A stretch of 64,000 nucleotides of DNA, taken from assembly GCF_014647635.1 (NCBI RefSeq), contig NZ_BMPO01000001.1:434001-498000 (forward strand). Reading direction: 5' to 3'. Source of the stretch: Pseudomonas matsuisoli (GTDB taxonomy: Bacteria > Pseudomonadota > Gammaproteobacteria > Pseudomonadales > Pseudomonadaceae). Below the pieces are notes generated by a model. The model searched no databases. It was not told the origin of the DNA and saw only the letters and a list, made by a program, of their open reading frames with translations. The translations under genes and the position numbers were made by a program. Positions 10,657-19,753 of the stretch are shown piece after piece (the stretch's first letter is position 1; each line of letters opens with the position of its first letter).

Positions 10657-10866
10657 CTTGGGTCCTCAGGGCATGACAGAAAGGAGGCCTACTTGCCTCT
10701 GCCCCTCGCTATCGGCGGCCGATGGAAAAACTGTAGGCCCAATCGCGTATGGAATTTTCGCCCTGACGGCTATTGCTCCGCAGCCTGTTGACACCGCTTG
10801 ACCAAGAGAGCGTCTCTCCGAGCGCTTCCCTTCCTTAGCGTGTCACGCGGACGGACGACGACGCCG

Positions 10867-11799
10867 TCATAGCGCGGTCGTGGCGCTCTCCGTCGGTAGC
10901 GCCGAAGGGTTTATTAGCGGGGACGTGGTGGGCAAGTGCACCCGCAATACGCCAGCCAGCACCTTGAAGTGCATTTCCGTACGCTGATGGGGCTCACCGT
11001 CTAGATTGAGGTCCAAACCTTCCGGCGCCTCGATCTCGATCCAAGGCAAGCGGGCGGTGACCGAAACCGTGTCCAGGCCATGGATACCTCCGTTCAGCAG
11101 CGTTCGAAATGTGCCGACGACATCCTGGGCCGCGGGAACGATGCACAGGTCGAACACGCCATCGTTCACCAGCGCGTTCGGACACAACGCCTGCCCGCCC
11201 CCGGCCGTACGACCATTGCCGATTCCCAGCGCGAGAAATTCGCCCTCCCAGCAAAAATCCGGGCCACGAAAACGGCCGAAGGACGAGCGCAGCTCCGAAA
11301 ACCGCGTCAAGCCCGTGATGAGATACGCACCAGCGCCAAGCACTTTCTTCAGATCTTCCGACGTGCTGGCCGTGACCCGGGAGCCGAAACCGCCCGTGGC
11401 CATATTCAGAAACTGATGACCGTCCATGTCGCCGACATCGATTGGCGTTGGCGGCGTCTCCAACAGTTCGAGCGCCTCCGCGGGCGTCAAAGGCACATCG
11501 GCGGCGTGCGCAAAATCATTCGCCGTCCCTAGTGGCAAGAGCACGAGGCTTGCTTTGCCGCCGCATGCCACCAAGGCTTCGGCCACATCGCGCAACGTGC
11601 CATCGCCACCGCCTGCGACCACCGTGGGATAGCCCGCGTCGATTGCTTCTTTCGTGATCCGCTGCGCATCACCGCCTTCCCAGGTCGTCCGAACGGCAAG
11701 CTCCCAGCCCTGCTCGCGCTTAGCCAGAATGGCTGCGCGCACTTCTTCGTTCTGCGCCTGCTTGCCGTGCAGAATCACCAGAGCTCTACGTTCGTTCAT
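10867..11799 (-). CDS. YegS-like diacylglycerol/lipid kinase
   Basis: 310 aa. The diacylglycerol kinase catalytic domain shows VVAGGGDGTLRDVAEAL (glycine-rich nucleotide loop) and LPLGTANDFA, both hallmarks of the DAGK/YegS family. The C-terminal half forms the lipid-binding beta-sandwich with LNLDGEP. E. coli YegS phosphorylates phosphatidylglycerol in vitro; the true substrate here is unknown. AGGAAA precedes the ATG. A MITE-like repeat lies 120 bp upstream of its start and may influence its promoter. Confidence 0.9.
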   Translation of the reverse strand: MNERRALVILHGKQAQNEEVRAAILAKREQGWELAVRTTWEGGDAQRITKEAIDAGYPTVVAGGGDGTLRDVAEALVACGGKASLVLLPLGTANDFAHAADVPLTPAEALELLETPPTPIDVGDMDGHQFLNMATGGFGSRVTASTSEDLKKVLGAGAYLITGLTRFSELRSSFGRFRGPDFCWEGEFLALGIGNGRTAGGGQALCPNALVNDGVFDLCIVPAAQDVVGTFRTLLNGGIHGLDTVSVTARLPWIEIEAPEGLDLNLDGEPHQRTEMHFKVLAGVLRVHLPTTSPLINPSALPTESATTAL

Positions 11800-11921
11800 C
11801 GCTTGATTTCCTGAGAGAGAAGCGCGCGATTGCGCCTCCGAGGGGGACGTTCACCTGCCTTGGAAGGGGTATGCAGCGGAAAAGTTTCGAAAAATTGCCG
11901 ACCGATGCACCGCCTTTGATT

Positions 11922-12191
11922 TAGGGTCTGTTGACGTTTCGTCGCGAGCCGCGTTGCTGCGAGAAATGACCTCCGGTTAGGGCGCAGAGCGCAGGTAATG
12001 GTTACTCCCTTGCCAAGTCCTGCAACGACAGCGGAGGCCATTTCCCGCGCAACCCTCCGGGACGGGCCTGTTTTTGCGCGCGGTGTCGTTACTCAATGCT
12101 TATTTGGAATGACCAAACTACGCATCTCGCGCCTAGCCTCGCGCAAAAACAGGCTCCGGCGCGGCCGCGAGCCAAACGTCAACAGACCCTA
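11922..12191. mobile_element. MITE-like element, 270 bp, with 18 bp perfect terminal inverted repeats
   Basis: The ends TAGGGTCTGTTGACGTTT (11922) and AAACGTCAACAGACCCTA (12174-12191) are exact complements, and a TA dinucleotide sits at both outer edges. Inside lie further fold-back arms: GCCTGTTTTTGCGCG (12066) pairs perfectly with 12140-12154, and GAAATGACCTCCG (about 11962) pairs with about 12031-12043 with one mismatch. No transposase is encoded, and the only open frames are short. This is the form of a non-autonomous transposable element. It fills most of the 429 bp gap between the lipid kinase and moeA. Confidence 0.7.
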
Positions 12192-12228
12192 GCGCAACGG
12201 TCGGCTGACTCGTCGGGATGGAAGCGGT

Positions 12229-13431
12229 TTAGTTCAACAGCTCGCTGAAGGGGATGAAGCGCACCCGGTCGTTCATTTTTGGCGTCGTACCTTCACGAAT
12301 CTCGGCCAGGCCATCGGCCCAACTCGCACTTCGCAAGACACCGGAGCTCTGATTGGCATACGGCACCACGCGGCCGTCTTCGAGGCGAGCACGTAAGTAC
12401 TCACGCCGACCGCCCGGCTTTGACCAATCGAAGCCGCAGGGTACGTCGAAGCCGAGTGGCTCAACGCGCTCCACACCCAGGCGTCGCAATAGGTACGGCC
12501 GTGCGAGCAGGCCAAACGTAACCAGCGTGGAAGCGGGATTACCGGGCAGGCCAATGACAGGCGTTCCCCGGTAATGCCCGCACGTGAGCGGCTTGCCCGG
12601 CTTGATGGCCAGTTTCCAAAACGTCAGTTCGCCCGCTTCGCGTAACGCGGCGCCAAGAAAATCCGCTTCGCCGACCGATACACCGCCGGTTGAAAGAATC
12701 AGATCGGCGTCTGCCAGCGATGCCAGCGCGGTCCGTGTCCGCTCCAGATCGTCTGGCAAAATACCGCCATCGATTACCGTGAATCCCAAGCGCTCGATCC
12801 AGCTCGCCAGCAGCCGTCGATTGCTGTTGTAAATCTGCCCGGGGGCCAAGGTACGACCGGGCTCGATCAACTCGTCACCGGTCGAGATCAACGCGACCCG
12901 AGGTCGACGCCTCACCGCGAGCGTGTCGAAACCAAGCGAGGCTGCCAGCCCAAGCTCGACAGGCCCCAGACGTGTGCCCGCGGCTAGAACCGTATCGCCT
13001 GCCCGTGTCTCCTGCCCCTGCGGCCGTACGTTCTGACCGGGCTTCAATGTCCCAAGAAAACGTACGCAGCCGTCATCATCCACCTCGCAATTTTCCTGCA
13101 TTTCGACCGTATCGGCCCCCGCAGGCATGGGCGCGCCAGTAAAAATGCGGGCACAGGTGCCGGGTTTTAGCGGGCCAGGGGCAGTACCGGCCTGGATGCG
13201 CTGGCTGACGGCCAGGGGCTGCCTTTCCAGATCAGCCAACCGCAGCGCGTAGCCGTCCATTGCGCTGTTATCCCACGGCGGTAGGTCGAGCGAGGCGATT
13301 AAGGGCTCCGCCAGCACACGGCCGTCTGCTTCGTGCAACGCAACCTGTTCCTGCTCGCGGATCGGCGCCGCGACGGCCAGGGCCAACAATCGCTCGAGCG
13401 CTGCCTCCAGCGGCATGAGAGCATTACTCAT
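12229..13431 (-). CDS. moeA: Molybdopterin molybdenumtransferase MoeA
   Basis: 400 aa cytoplasmic enzyme that inserts molybdate into adenylylated molybdopterin. It shows the MoeA N-terminal domains (DNSAMDGYALR, FTGAPMPAGADTVEMQE) and the MoCF-binding core (ALISTGDEL, STGGVSVGEADF, GLPGNPAS), then the C-terminal MoeA IV domain. The ATG at 13431 is chosen because it overlaps the moaB stop by 1 nt (TGATG) and gives the normal MoeA start; the open frame upstream lies inside moaB. It forms a minus-strand operon with moaB, divergent from mobA. Confidence 0.95.
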   Translation of the reverse strand: MSNALMPLEAALERLLALAVAAPIREQEQVALHEADGRVLAEPLIASLDLPPWDNSAMDGYALRLADLERQPLAVSQRIQAGTAPGPLKPGTCARIFTGAPMPAGADTVEMQENCEVDDDGCVRFLGTLKPGQNVRPQGQETRAGDTVLAAGTRLGPVELGLAASLGFDTLAVRRRPRVALISTGDELIEPGRTLAPGQIYNSNRRLLASWIERLGFTVIDGGILPDDLERTRTALASLADADLILSTGGVSVGEADFLGAALREAGELTFWKLAIKPGKPLTCGHYRGTPVIGLPGNPASTLVTFGLLARPYLLRRLGVERVEPLGFDVPCGFDWSKPGGRREYLRARLEDGRVVPYANQSSGVLRSASWADGLAEIREGTTPKMNDRVRFIPFSELLN

Positions 13432-13970
13432 CAGCCACGCGTCTCGCAGGCATCGATCTTCTTCAAGTGCGGCACGAAGTTGCACGGACGATGACGAGAA
13501 TCCAACTGTTCGGACAAGATGCCTTCCCATGCGGTGCGGCAGGCGTTGGTGGAGCCCGGCATGCAGCAAACCAGCGTACCGTTGGCGAGTCCCGCGAGCG
13601 CACGCGATTGAACGGTAGAGGTTCCAATATCCGCCACGGAAATCTGCCGGAACAACTCACCGAAACCATCGACGGTCTTGTCCAGCAAGCAGGCTACGGC
13701 CTCTGGGGTGCTGTCGCGCCCGGTAAAGCCGGTTCCGCCTGTGACCAACACAACTTGGATCGCATCGCTGGCAATCCATTGCGCGACCTGTGCGCGAATC
13801 TTGTAGAGATCGTCCTTGAGCAGCACGCGCTCAGCGAGGATGTGGCCGGCGTCTTTCAGACGATCGGCCAGGAGCTGGCCAGAGGTATCGGTTTCGGTCG
13901 TGCGGGTATCGCTGACCGTCAGCACGGCGATTGCCAGGGGCACGAAAACGGCGTCGGGCTTGGTACTCAT
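13431..13970 (-). CDS. moaB: Molybdenum cofactor biosynthesis protein MoaB
   Basis: 179 aa MogA/MoaB-type protein that adenylylates molybdopterin, or supports that step, before molybdate insertion by MoeA. Recognisable motifs are VLTVSDTRTTETDTSG, LVTGGTGFTGRDSTPEA and MPGSTNACRTAWEGI, which form the MPT-binding fold. It is the first gene of the moaB-moeA operon and is translationally coupled to moeA. The mobA gene starts 68 bp away in the opposite direction, so a shared divergent promoter region is likely. Confidence 0.95.
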   Translation of the reverse strand: MSTKPDAVFVPLAIAVLTVSDTRTTETDTSGQLLADRLKDAGHILAERVLLKDDLYKIRAQVAQWIASDAIQVVLVTGGTGFTGRDSTPEAVACLLDKTVDGFGELFRQISVADIGTSTVQSRALAGLANGTLVCCMPGSTNACRTAWEGILSEQLDSRHRPCNFVPHLKKIDACETRG

Positions 13971-14038
13971 GATGAACAGCCTACTTGTCGGTCCAGAAAA
14001 GGCGGTGTTATATCACACGGCTTCCGCTGGAGATCACC

Positions 14039-14608
14039 ATGCCCGACGACGCTCTTCCCCCTTGCTCCGTATTGCTCCTGGCCGGCGGCCGTGGGCAGCG
14101 AATGGGTGGCCGCGACAAAGGGCTGCTGGAGTGGCGCGGGCGCCCCTTGATCGCCTGGCTGCATGATCAGGTACGGCCGGAAACCGACGATCTCATCATT
14201 TCCTGCAATCGCAACGCTGAACGCTATGCACCGTACGCAGACCGCCTGATTCAGGATGACGAGCCGGATTTTCCAGGCCCCATGGCGGGCATCAGGGCCG
14301 GCTTGGCCGCAGCCAGACACCCCTATCTGCTCGTGCTCCCGTGCGATGCCCCGCAGGTGGACGCGTACCTGTTGCAAGCGCTTCGCGAACGCAGCGGACC
14401 GCGACCCGCCATCGTCCGCCAAAATGGTTTTTGGCAACCTATGTTCTGTCTGCTTCCCGTGACGATCCGTGACGCGATGGAAGAGGCCTGGCGCGCCGGG
14501 GAGCGAAGTCCGCAACGCGTGCTGCGGGCATACGATCCGATCGCGTTGGACGTGGCGGAAGACGATCCTAGGCTCGCGAACTTCAATACGCCGGACTTGC
14601 TGGTCTAA
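14039..14608 (+). CDS. mobA: Molybdenum cofactor guanylyltransferase MobA
   Basis: 189 aa enzyme that transfers GMP from GTP to molybdopterin to make MGD for DMSO-reductase-family enzymes. The N-terminal nucleotide-binding motif is [21 protein letters not shown], followed by LPCDAPQVD. The ATG at 14039 is preferred over an in-frame codon at 13985 because GGAG lies upstream and the family starts about 10 residues before the LAGG loop. It is divergent from moaB-moeA, so three MoCo steps cluster here. Confidence 0.93.
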   Translation: MPDDALPPCSVLLLAGGRGQRMGGRDKGLLEWRGRPLIAWLHDQVRPETDDLIISCNRNAERYAPYADRLIQDDEPDFPGPMAGIRAGLAAARHPYLLVLPCDAPQVDAYLLQALRERSGPRPAIVRQNGFWQPMFCLLPVTIRDAMEEAWRAGERSPQRVLRAYDPIALDVAEDDPRLANFNTPDLLV

Positions 14609-14694
14609 CGTAATCTACGGCGAACCCGCGCGCTGGACTGCGGACTAACCGCTTGTGCGGCAAACGTTTTTCAGTAAAAATGCCGCCCATCTTT

Positions 14695-14771
14695 CGGAGC
14701 GTAGCGCAGCTTGGTAGCGCGTCTCGTTCGGGACGAGAAGGTCGCTGGTTCGAATCCAGTCGCTCCGACCA
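14695..14771 (+). tRNA. tRNA-Pro (anticodon CGG)
   Basis: 77 nt cloverleaf with acceptor stem CGGAGCG/CGCTCCG, D-arm GCGCAGCTTGGTAGCGC, anticodon arm CTCGTTCGGGACGAG with anticodon CGG, T-arm GCTGGTTCGAATCCAGT and an encoded CCA end. It reads CCG codons. An intrinsic terminator follows at 14804-14829. Confidence 0.97.
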
Positions 14772-14803
14772 AATCCCGAAAAGCAGCAATGCTTTTCAAC
14801 AAG

Positions 14804-14829
14804 AAACCGGCCTTTGCGCCGGTTTTTTT
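14804..14829 (+). terminator. Intrinsic terminator of tRNA-Pro
   Basis: The stem ACCGGC/GCCGGT with loop CTTTGC is followed by a run of seven T, about 33 nt after the tRNA CCA end. Confidence 0.9.
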
Positions 14830-14879
14830 GTGGGTGATCACGATTCAACTGAGAAAGCGGTATTGCATGGCCGTACGTT

Positions 14880-14972
14880 GATCGCCAGCAAGCTGGCTCC
14901 TACAGGTGGTACGGTGCGCGTTTAACTAATCTTGCCCTGAATTTGTAAGGTGGATGGCCGAAGCCATCCACC
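14880..14972. repeat. REP half-copy and perfect hairpin between tRNA-Pro and dinG
   Basis: 14880-14904 is a single copy of the GATCGCCAGCAAGCTGGCTCC repeat, which occurs as an inverted pair at 19625-19685. 14949-14972 is a separate perfect 10 bp stem, GGTGGATGGC / GCCATCCACC, with a CGAA loop and no T-run. Downstream (about 14975-15030) is a degenerate GC-rich repeat related to the REP at 3265. No gene is seen in 14772-15042. Confidence 0.65.
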
Positions 14973-15042
14973 GATTCGCAACAAGCCGATCGTCCACAAG
15001 CTGATCGCAGCCCGGTAGGCCCCTACGGGACCGTCTGGACCT

Positions 15043-17187
15043 TTAGCTGATTTCCCGCCGGAACGGCGGGAGCGCGTTGAGGATGGCCTTGCCATAGCGT
15101 TGGGTGACGACACGGCGATCGAGAAGCGTGATGGTGCCACGGTCGGACTCGGTACGCAGCAGCCGGCCGCATGCCTGGACCAGCCGAAGGGACGCATCGG
15201 GAACGGCGATTTCCATGAACGGATTACCGCCCCGCGCCTCGATCCACTCCGCCAATGCCGCCTCAACCGGATCATCCGGCACGGCAAAAGGAATCTTGGC
15301 AATCACGACGTGCTCGCAGTAGGCACCGGGCAGGTCGACCCCTTCGGCGAAGCTCGCTAACCCGAACAGCACGCTCTCTTCCCCATCATCCACTCGCGCC
15401 TTGTGCTTGTTCAGCGTTTCCTGCTTGGACAGATTGCCCTGAATGAACACACGCTTGCGCCAGTCCCGATCGAGCCCGTCAAACACATCCTGCATTTGCC
15501 GCCGGGACGAAAACAGCACGAGCGTCCCGCGCGCGCCTTCCACCAACCCAGGCAACTCCCGCACGATGGCCGCCGTGTGCGCCGCCGCATCACGTGGGTC
15601 AGCATTGAGATTCGGCACGCGTAGAAGCCCGGCATCCGCGTGATGGAACGGGCTGGGCACGACCGTCGTGACGGTTGCCTTCGGCAACCCTGCTCGCATC
15701 CGAAAACGGTCGAAACTGTTGAGAGCCGTGAGCGTAGCGGACGTCACCACAGCGCCGTAGGCAACGTTCCAAAGATTCCGCCGCAGGGTCTCGGCCGCGA
15801 GGATCGGGCTCGCGTTGACTTCAATGTCATACAGCGCGCCGCCCTCCGCTAAGGTCAGCCAACGTGCCATCGGCGGATTGTCTTCGGGGTCCTCGATCGT
15901 GAACGCCGTCCATAACTCCCAGTTGCCGCTCGCGCGGGCCAGCAGACTGCCGAACAGCGGATACCACTCCTCGGCCTGATGGCTGGCGATACCCACGCTG
16001 CCTTCGCCATCCATCGCTTCCTTGAGCAGCTCTGTCAAACGTGTAAAAACGTCGACAAGCTTGGCGAAGCCCTTTTTCAGCTCAATGCCGAGCTCGCGCA
16101 AATGCTCCGGCACCAACCCGCCCTCGAAGCGATGGCGCGGCCGTTCCCGACCTTCCATGTCTTCGCCCGCACGAAAGTCCGCCAGCTGCTCGCACGCCGC
16201 GAACATGAATTGCTGCTGGGTCCGCAAATCCCGCGCAAGCTCCGGAACCCCTTCGATCAAACGCCCCAGCTCGCCCGGCAGAGGATGCTGCGCGAGTAGC
16301 TTGGTGAGGTTCTTTTCGATCTGTCCCAGCCAATCGGCGGTCGAGCGCAACCGAGTGAAATGCGCGAAGTGCCCGATCGCCTTGTCGGGCAGATGATGGC
16401 CTTCGTCGAAGACGTACAAGGTCTCGCGCGGATCGGGAAGCACCGCCCCACCGCCCAGCGCGAGGTCGGCGAGTACCATGTCATGGTTGGTCACGATGAC
16501 ATCGACTTTGGTCATCCCTTCGCGAGCGCGATAGAACGCGCATTGCTGGAAGTTTGGGCAATGCCGCGTGGTGCATTGGCTATGGTCGGTGGTCAGGCGA
16601 GCCCAATCGGCGTCTTCCAATGCCTCGGGCCAACTGTCGCGGTCTCCATCCCAGCGATTACCGGCCAGCTTTTCGACCATTTGCGTGAATAACTTCTGAC
16701 TGCGTTCGTCCACATCTATGTGGAAACCGTCCTCTTCGAACAGCTGCGCCGTCGCGCTTTGCGCTTCGCCTTCTTGCAGCAACGTATCCAGCTTGGACAA
16801 ACACAGATAGCGCCCGCGCCCCTTGGCCAGGGCAAAGCTGAAATTCAGCCCGCTGTTGCGCATGAGATCGGGCAAATCCTTATGCACGATTTGCTCTTGC
16901 AGCGCGACAGTTGCCGTCGCAATGACCAAGCGCTTTTCCGCCGCCTTGGCGATTGGAATCGACGCCATGGCATAAGCCACCGTCTTGCCCGTCCCCGTTC
17001 CGGCTTCCACGGCCACGACGGCCGGTTCGCTGTCTCGCTGGCCCTCGTCGTTGTGCTTGATCGTGCCCATGGCTTTCGCCACTTCGGCAATCATAAGACG
17101 CTGCCCATAGCGCGGCTTGAGGCCTTTCGCTTCGAGAAAACGCGAGTAGGCACCCTGGATTTGGGTCTTGAGTTCGGGGCTGAGCAT
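15043..17187 (-). CDS. dinG: ATP-dependent DNA helicase DinG
   Basis: 714 aa XPD/Rad3-type superfamily 2 helicase that unwinds 5' to 3' and resolves R-loops, D-loops and G-quadruplexes. Walker A is EAGTGTGKT (residues 61-69) and the DEAH box reads DEGHH. The Fe-S cluster cysteines are seen in YLCLSKLD and CTTRHCPNFQQCAFYRAR. The C-terminal helicase motifs include VTSATL and VQACGRLLR. In E. coli it belongs to the LexA regulon; I did not find a clear LexA box in the 220 bp upstream. It is divergent from the GAPDH-family gene. Confidence 0.95.
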   Translation of the reverse strand: MLSPELKTQIQGAYSRFLEAKGLKPRYGQRLMIAEVAKAMGTIKHNDEGQRDSEPAVVAVEAGTGTGKTVAYAMASIPIAKAAEKRLVIATATVALQEQIVHKDLPDLMRNSGLNFSFALAKGRGRYLCLSKLDTLLQEGEAQSATAQLFEEDGFHIDVDERSQKLFTQMVEKLAGNRWDGDRDSWPEALEDADWARLTTDHSQCTTRHCPNFQQCAFYRAREGMTKVDVIVTNHDMVLADLALGGGAVLPDPRETLYVFDEGHHLPDKAIGHFAHFTRLRSTADWLGQIEKNLTKLLAQHPLPGELGRLIEGVPELARDLRTQQQFMFAACEQLADFRAGEDMEGRERPRHRFEGGLVPEHLRELGIELKKGFAKLVDVFTRLTELLKEAMDGEGSVGIASHQAEEWYPLFGSLLARASGNWELWTAFTIEDPEDNPPMARWLTLAEGGALYDIEVNASPILAAETLRRNLWNVAYGAVVTSATLTALNSFDRFRMRAGLPKATVTTVVPSPFHHADAGLLRVPNLNADPRDAAAHTAAIVRELPGLVEGARGTLVLFSSRRQMQDVFDGLDRDWRKRVFIQGNLSKQETLNKHKARVDDGEESVLFGLASFAEGVDLPGAYCEHVVIAKIPFAVPDDPVEAALAEWIEARGGNPFMEIAVPDASLRLVQACGRLLRTESDRGTITLLDRRVVTQRYGKAILNALPPFRREIS

Positions 17188-17408
17188 GGGGCAGAAAGCC
17201 TGGATAAATTTTCAGTACTGCGGACGGGCCGCTATGATAACGCGCATGTCGCGTATCGCCAGTAGAGATTGCCCGGTGGCGTATTTCTGCACTGCTTTCT
17301 CTAACCCCATACGGTTGGTAACCCGTCGTGCGCTGGTCAGTTCTGCCGAACTCTGCCCCCCTTCTCGTCCCCTAACGCGGACAGTCACCGACGAAAGGAG
17401 AGGCTCAC

Positions 17409-18401
17409 ATGCTTCGCATTGCGCTCAATGGCTATGGCCGCATCGGTCGCGCGATCTTGCGCACCTGTTTCGAACAGGGTTTACAAGACTCGATTCGGAT
17501 CGAGGCAATCAACGATCTGGGCAACCCAGAATCCTTACTACAGCTGACCCGCTTCGACTCCACCTTCGGCCGATTCACGAGCGACATCCGGCTGGAAGGC
17601 GACACGCTGTACGTACGCGACCAGCCCATCCGCCTGCTGAGCAACAAAGATCCCAGCGCGCTGCCTTGGGGAGAGCTGAACATCGATGTTGCACTGGAAT
17701 GCACCGGCCGGCTGAAGAAGCGAGAGCAAGCCGAGCAACACCTCGCCGCGGGTGCCAAGCGTGTGTTGATGTCACATCCTATGGATGATGCGGACCTTAC
17801 CGTCGTCTATGGCGTCAACCACGACAAGCTCGGCGAGCAGAAGATCGTGTCCAACGCGTCCTGCACGACCAACTGTCTTGCGCCCTTGGCCAAGGTGCTG
17901 CACGAAGCGGTTGGCCTGCGCCAGGGCGTCATGACCACTGTGCACTCCTACACCAACGACCAGAGCCTGCTGGACAAGGACCATGGCGACCCCTACCGCT
18001 CGCGCGCCGCCGCCTTGTCCATGATTCCAACGTCGACCGGGGCCGCCAAAGCCATTGGGCTGGTGCTTCCCGAGCTCAAAGGTCGTTTGGACGGCCTCGC
18101 CGTCCGGGTACCGACGCCGAACGTATCGCTCGTTGACTTGAGCTTCAACGCCGAACGCGCTACCGACCGAGACGCGATCAACCAAGCACTTCGCGAAGGC
18201 GCCGCGCGCTTGCCGAAAGGGGTGATGGAGTGCAACGAGCTGCCGCTCGTTTCAAGCGACTTCAACGGGTATCCGGTGTCCTGCGTCGCAGACCTGAACC
18301 ACACCCGTGTACATGGCGACTTGGTAAAGGTGCTCGCCTGGTACGACAACGAATGGGCGTTCTCCAACCGAATGCTCGATATCGTCAAGGCGTGGGCGTA
18401 A
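17409..18401 (+). CDS. Type I glyceraldehyde-3-phosphate dehydrogenase family protein
   Basis: 330 aa. The Rossmann NAD site is LNGYGRIGRAILR; Asp in INDLGN (about residue 36) favours NAD over NADP. The catalytic cysteine is C152 in SNASCTTNCLAP. Substrate motifs HSYTNDQSLLD, TSTGAAKAIG and WYDNEWAFSNRML are GAPDH-like, while ALPWGELNIDVALECTG and LMSHPMDDADLTVVYGVN also resemble erythrose-4-phosphate dehydrogenase (Epd). It could therefore be glycolytic/gluconeogenic Gap or an Epd for pyridoxal phosphate synthesis. AAAGGAGAGG lies before the ATG. Confidence 0.88.
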   Translation: MLRIALNGYGRIGRAILRTCFEQGLQDSIRIEAINDLGNPESLLQLTRFDSTFGRFTSDIRLEGDTLYVRDQPIRLLSNKDPSALPWGELNIDVALECTGRLKKREQAEQHLAAGAKRVLMSHPMDDADLTVVYGVNHDKLGEQKIVSNASCTTNCLAPLAKVLHEAVGLRQGVMTTVHSYTNDQSLLDKDHGDPYRSRAAALSMIPTSTGAAKAIGLVLPELKGRLDGLAVRVPTPNVSLVDLSFNAERATDRDAINQALREGAARLPKGVMECNELPLVSSDFNGYPVSCVADLNHTRVHGDLVKVLAWYDNEWAFSNRMLDIVKAWA

Positions 18402-18481
18402 GGCTAACGCCGTAGTCCAGCGAGGCATGGCTCGACGCCGTCATGCCCCGCTGTCTGACAAAACGCGATCCTGTTCGACAG

Positions 18482-18985
18482 CTAATCGATATGCAGCCGA
18501 CACACCGTCGTCTGCCGCGAGCCGTTGGGGCGGCGAAGCGGATCATCGTAGGTTTCCAATTCGACGAAGCCGGCCTTGCGCATCATGCCAGCGGAAGCCG
18601 CGTTGTCGGCATGGCGATCGATATAAATGTCCCTCACGCCATTTTCCATGAGGTGCGCGACCACCGCAGACAATAGCCCCGAGCCGATGCCCTTCCCTAC
18701 CGCTTCGCGATGCACGACCGCTTCGCACACGTATGCGTGCACCAGCCTGTCTGCTGGCTGATAGCGTAAGAATTCACGGGAAACGGGTTGGAAGCTAATG
18801 AAGCCAAGGAGCTGCCCTTGGCTTTCAGCAAGCAACGCGCGGATTCGGCCGGACCCAATCTCCTCTAAATGCGCGCGCACCGGTTCGATCGGCAGGTGAT
18901 TCCATTGATTCGACCCATACATGAATATGAAGTCGATCAACAGGGGTACGTCGCGGAGCGTGGCCAAGCGGTGGATGTTGGGCAT
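18482..18985 (-). CDS. GNAT family N-acetyltransferase
   Basis: 167 aa. The acetyl-CoA-binding motif A reads AYVCEAVVHREAVGKGIGSGLLSAVVAHL (R/Q-x-x-G-x-G/A form, around residue 90-115). It is followed by the motif B region DIYIDRHADNAASAGMMRKAGFVELETY. The acceptor substrate cannot be read from the sequence; the closest layout is the phosphinothricin/amino acid N-acetyltransferase type. It stands alone between the GAPDH gene and the marR gene. Confidence 0.85.
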   Translation of the reverse strand: MPNIHRLATLRDVPLLIDFIFMYGSNQWNHLPIEPVRAHLEEIGSGRIRALLAESQGQLLGFISFQPVSREFLRYQPADRLVHAYVCEAVVHREAVGKGIGSGLLSAVVAHLMENGVRDIYIDRHADNAASAGMMRKAGFVELETYDDPLRRPNGSRQTTVCRLHID

Positions 18986-19047
18986 GGGGGCTCTTGAAGA
19001 TCGTTGGCTTAGACCGACAACTGTAGCGCTTCGACGAGCATAGCCGC

Positions 19048-19557
19048 CTATTTCGCTAACCCCTCATTCGACACCGCGGGTTGCGCCTTGTCGTGCGCTT
19101 CCAGCGCAGGCTCACCGAACAGATCCGCTGCCCGCAGCAGCGCGGCAAGCAATGCATGCCGCTCCCAATCCGGCAGCGCAATGAAACGCTGTAAGCCGTG
19201 ATTGGGCAATAGCGACGGTGCTTCCTCAATCGCCTCACGCCCGGCGTCCGCCAGGTCGAGCCATTGTTTGCGGCGATCTCGCTCATCGCGCTCCCGAGTG
19301 ATCATGCCGCGCGCGACGAGACGATCCAGCACGCCTGAAAGGGACGCCTGCGACAGGCTGACTAACCCTGCCAGCTCGCTGGCCGTCAGCCGTCGCTCCA
19401 CCGCAATGACCTGCAGAATCAACAACTGCAATGGGGTCAAACCGCCGTAGCGAGATAGCCGTTTTGCATGCACCTCGGCGGATTGTTGTAAGCGACGCAG
19501 CGCCTGATAAAGCGGCACCTCGAAGCTTCGATAACGTACATTTTTAGTTTCAGACAT
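19048..19557 (-). CDS. MarR family transcriptional regulator, next to the NAGGN operon
   Basis: 169 aa winged helix-turn-helix protein: LTPLQLLILQVIAVERRLTASELAGLVSLSQASLSGVLDRLVARGMITRERDERDRRKQWLDL is the classical MarR DNA-binding region with the DERDRR wing. A marR gene in this position next to asnO-ngg is conserved in Pseudomonas (PA3458 beside PA3459), so control of the osmolyte genes is plausible. The ATG at 19557 was chosen at the start of the conserved part; its ribosome binding site is weak. It is divergent from asnO across a gap that holds a REP pair and an AlgU-like promoter. Confidence 0.85.
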   Translation of the reverse strand: MSETKNVRYRSFEVPLYQALRRLQQSAEVHAKRLSRYGGLTPLQLLILQVIAVERRLTASELAGLVSLSQASLSGVLDRLVARGMITRERDERDRRKQWLDLADAGREAIEEAPSLLPNHGLQRFIALPDWERHALLAALLRAADLFGEPALEAHDKAQPAVSNEGLAK

Positions 19558-19624
19558 AACTTTTATCTTGAATGGACAGATGCCACACGCCTTGTTTATC
19601 ACGCGCCCAGGGCGTCCTCTTTAT

Positions 19625-19685
19625 GTAGGAGCCAGCTTGCTGGCGATCGTTTCAAATAGCGGATCGCCAGCAAGCTGGCTCCTAC
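19625..19685. repeat. REPIN-like inverted pair, GTAGGAGCCAGCTTGCTGGC family
   Basis: Two 24 bp copies face each other as exact complements (19625-19648 and 19662-19685) with a 13 bp spacer. Each copy contains the palindrome GCCAGCTTGCTGGC. A single copy of the same repeat lies at 14880-14904. The pair sits in the intergenic region between marR and asnO, upstream of the asnO promoter. Confidence 0.85.
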
Positions 19686-19753
19686 AAAAGCATTCATCCC
19701 GATAAAAAGATGCACAGGCCTATCCATTGCCGCCATGCGCTCCTAGTCGAATC

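Noticed and set aside
11796-12041. 81-codon frame upstream of the lipid kinase
   Set aside because: It reads through the MITE-like element terminus, so it is a chance frame in repeat DNA.
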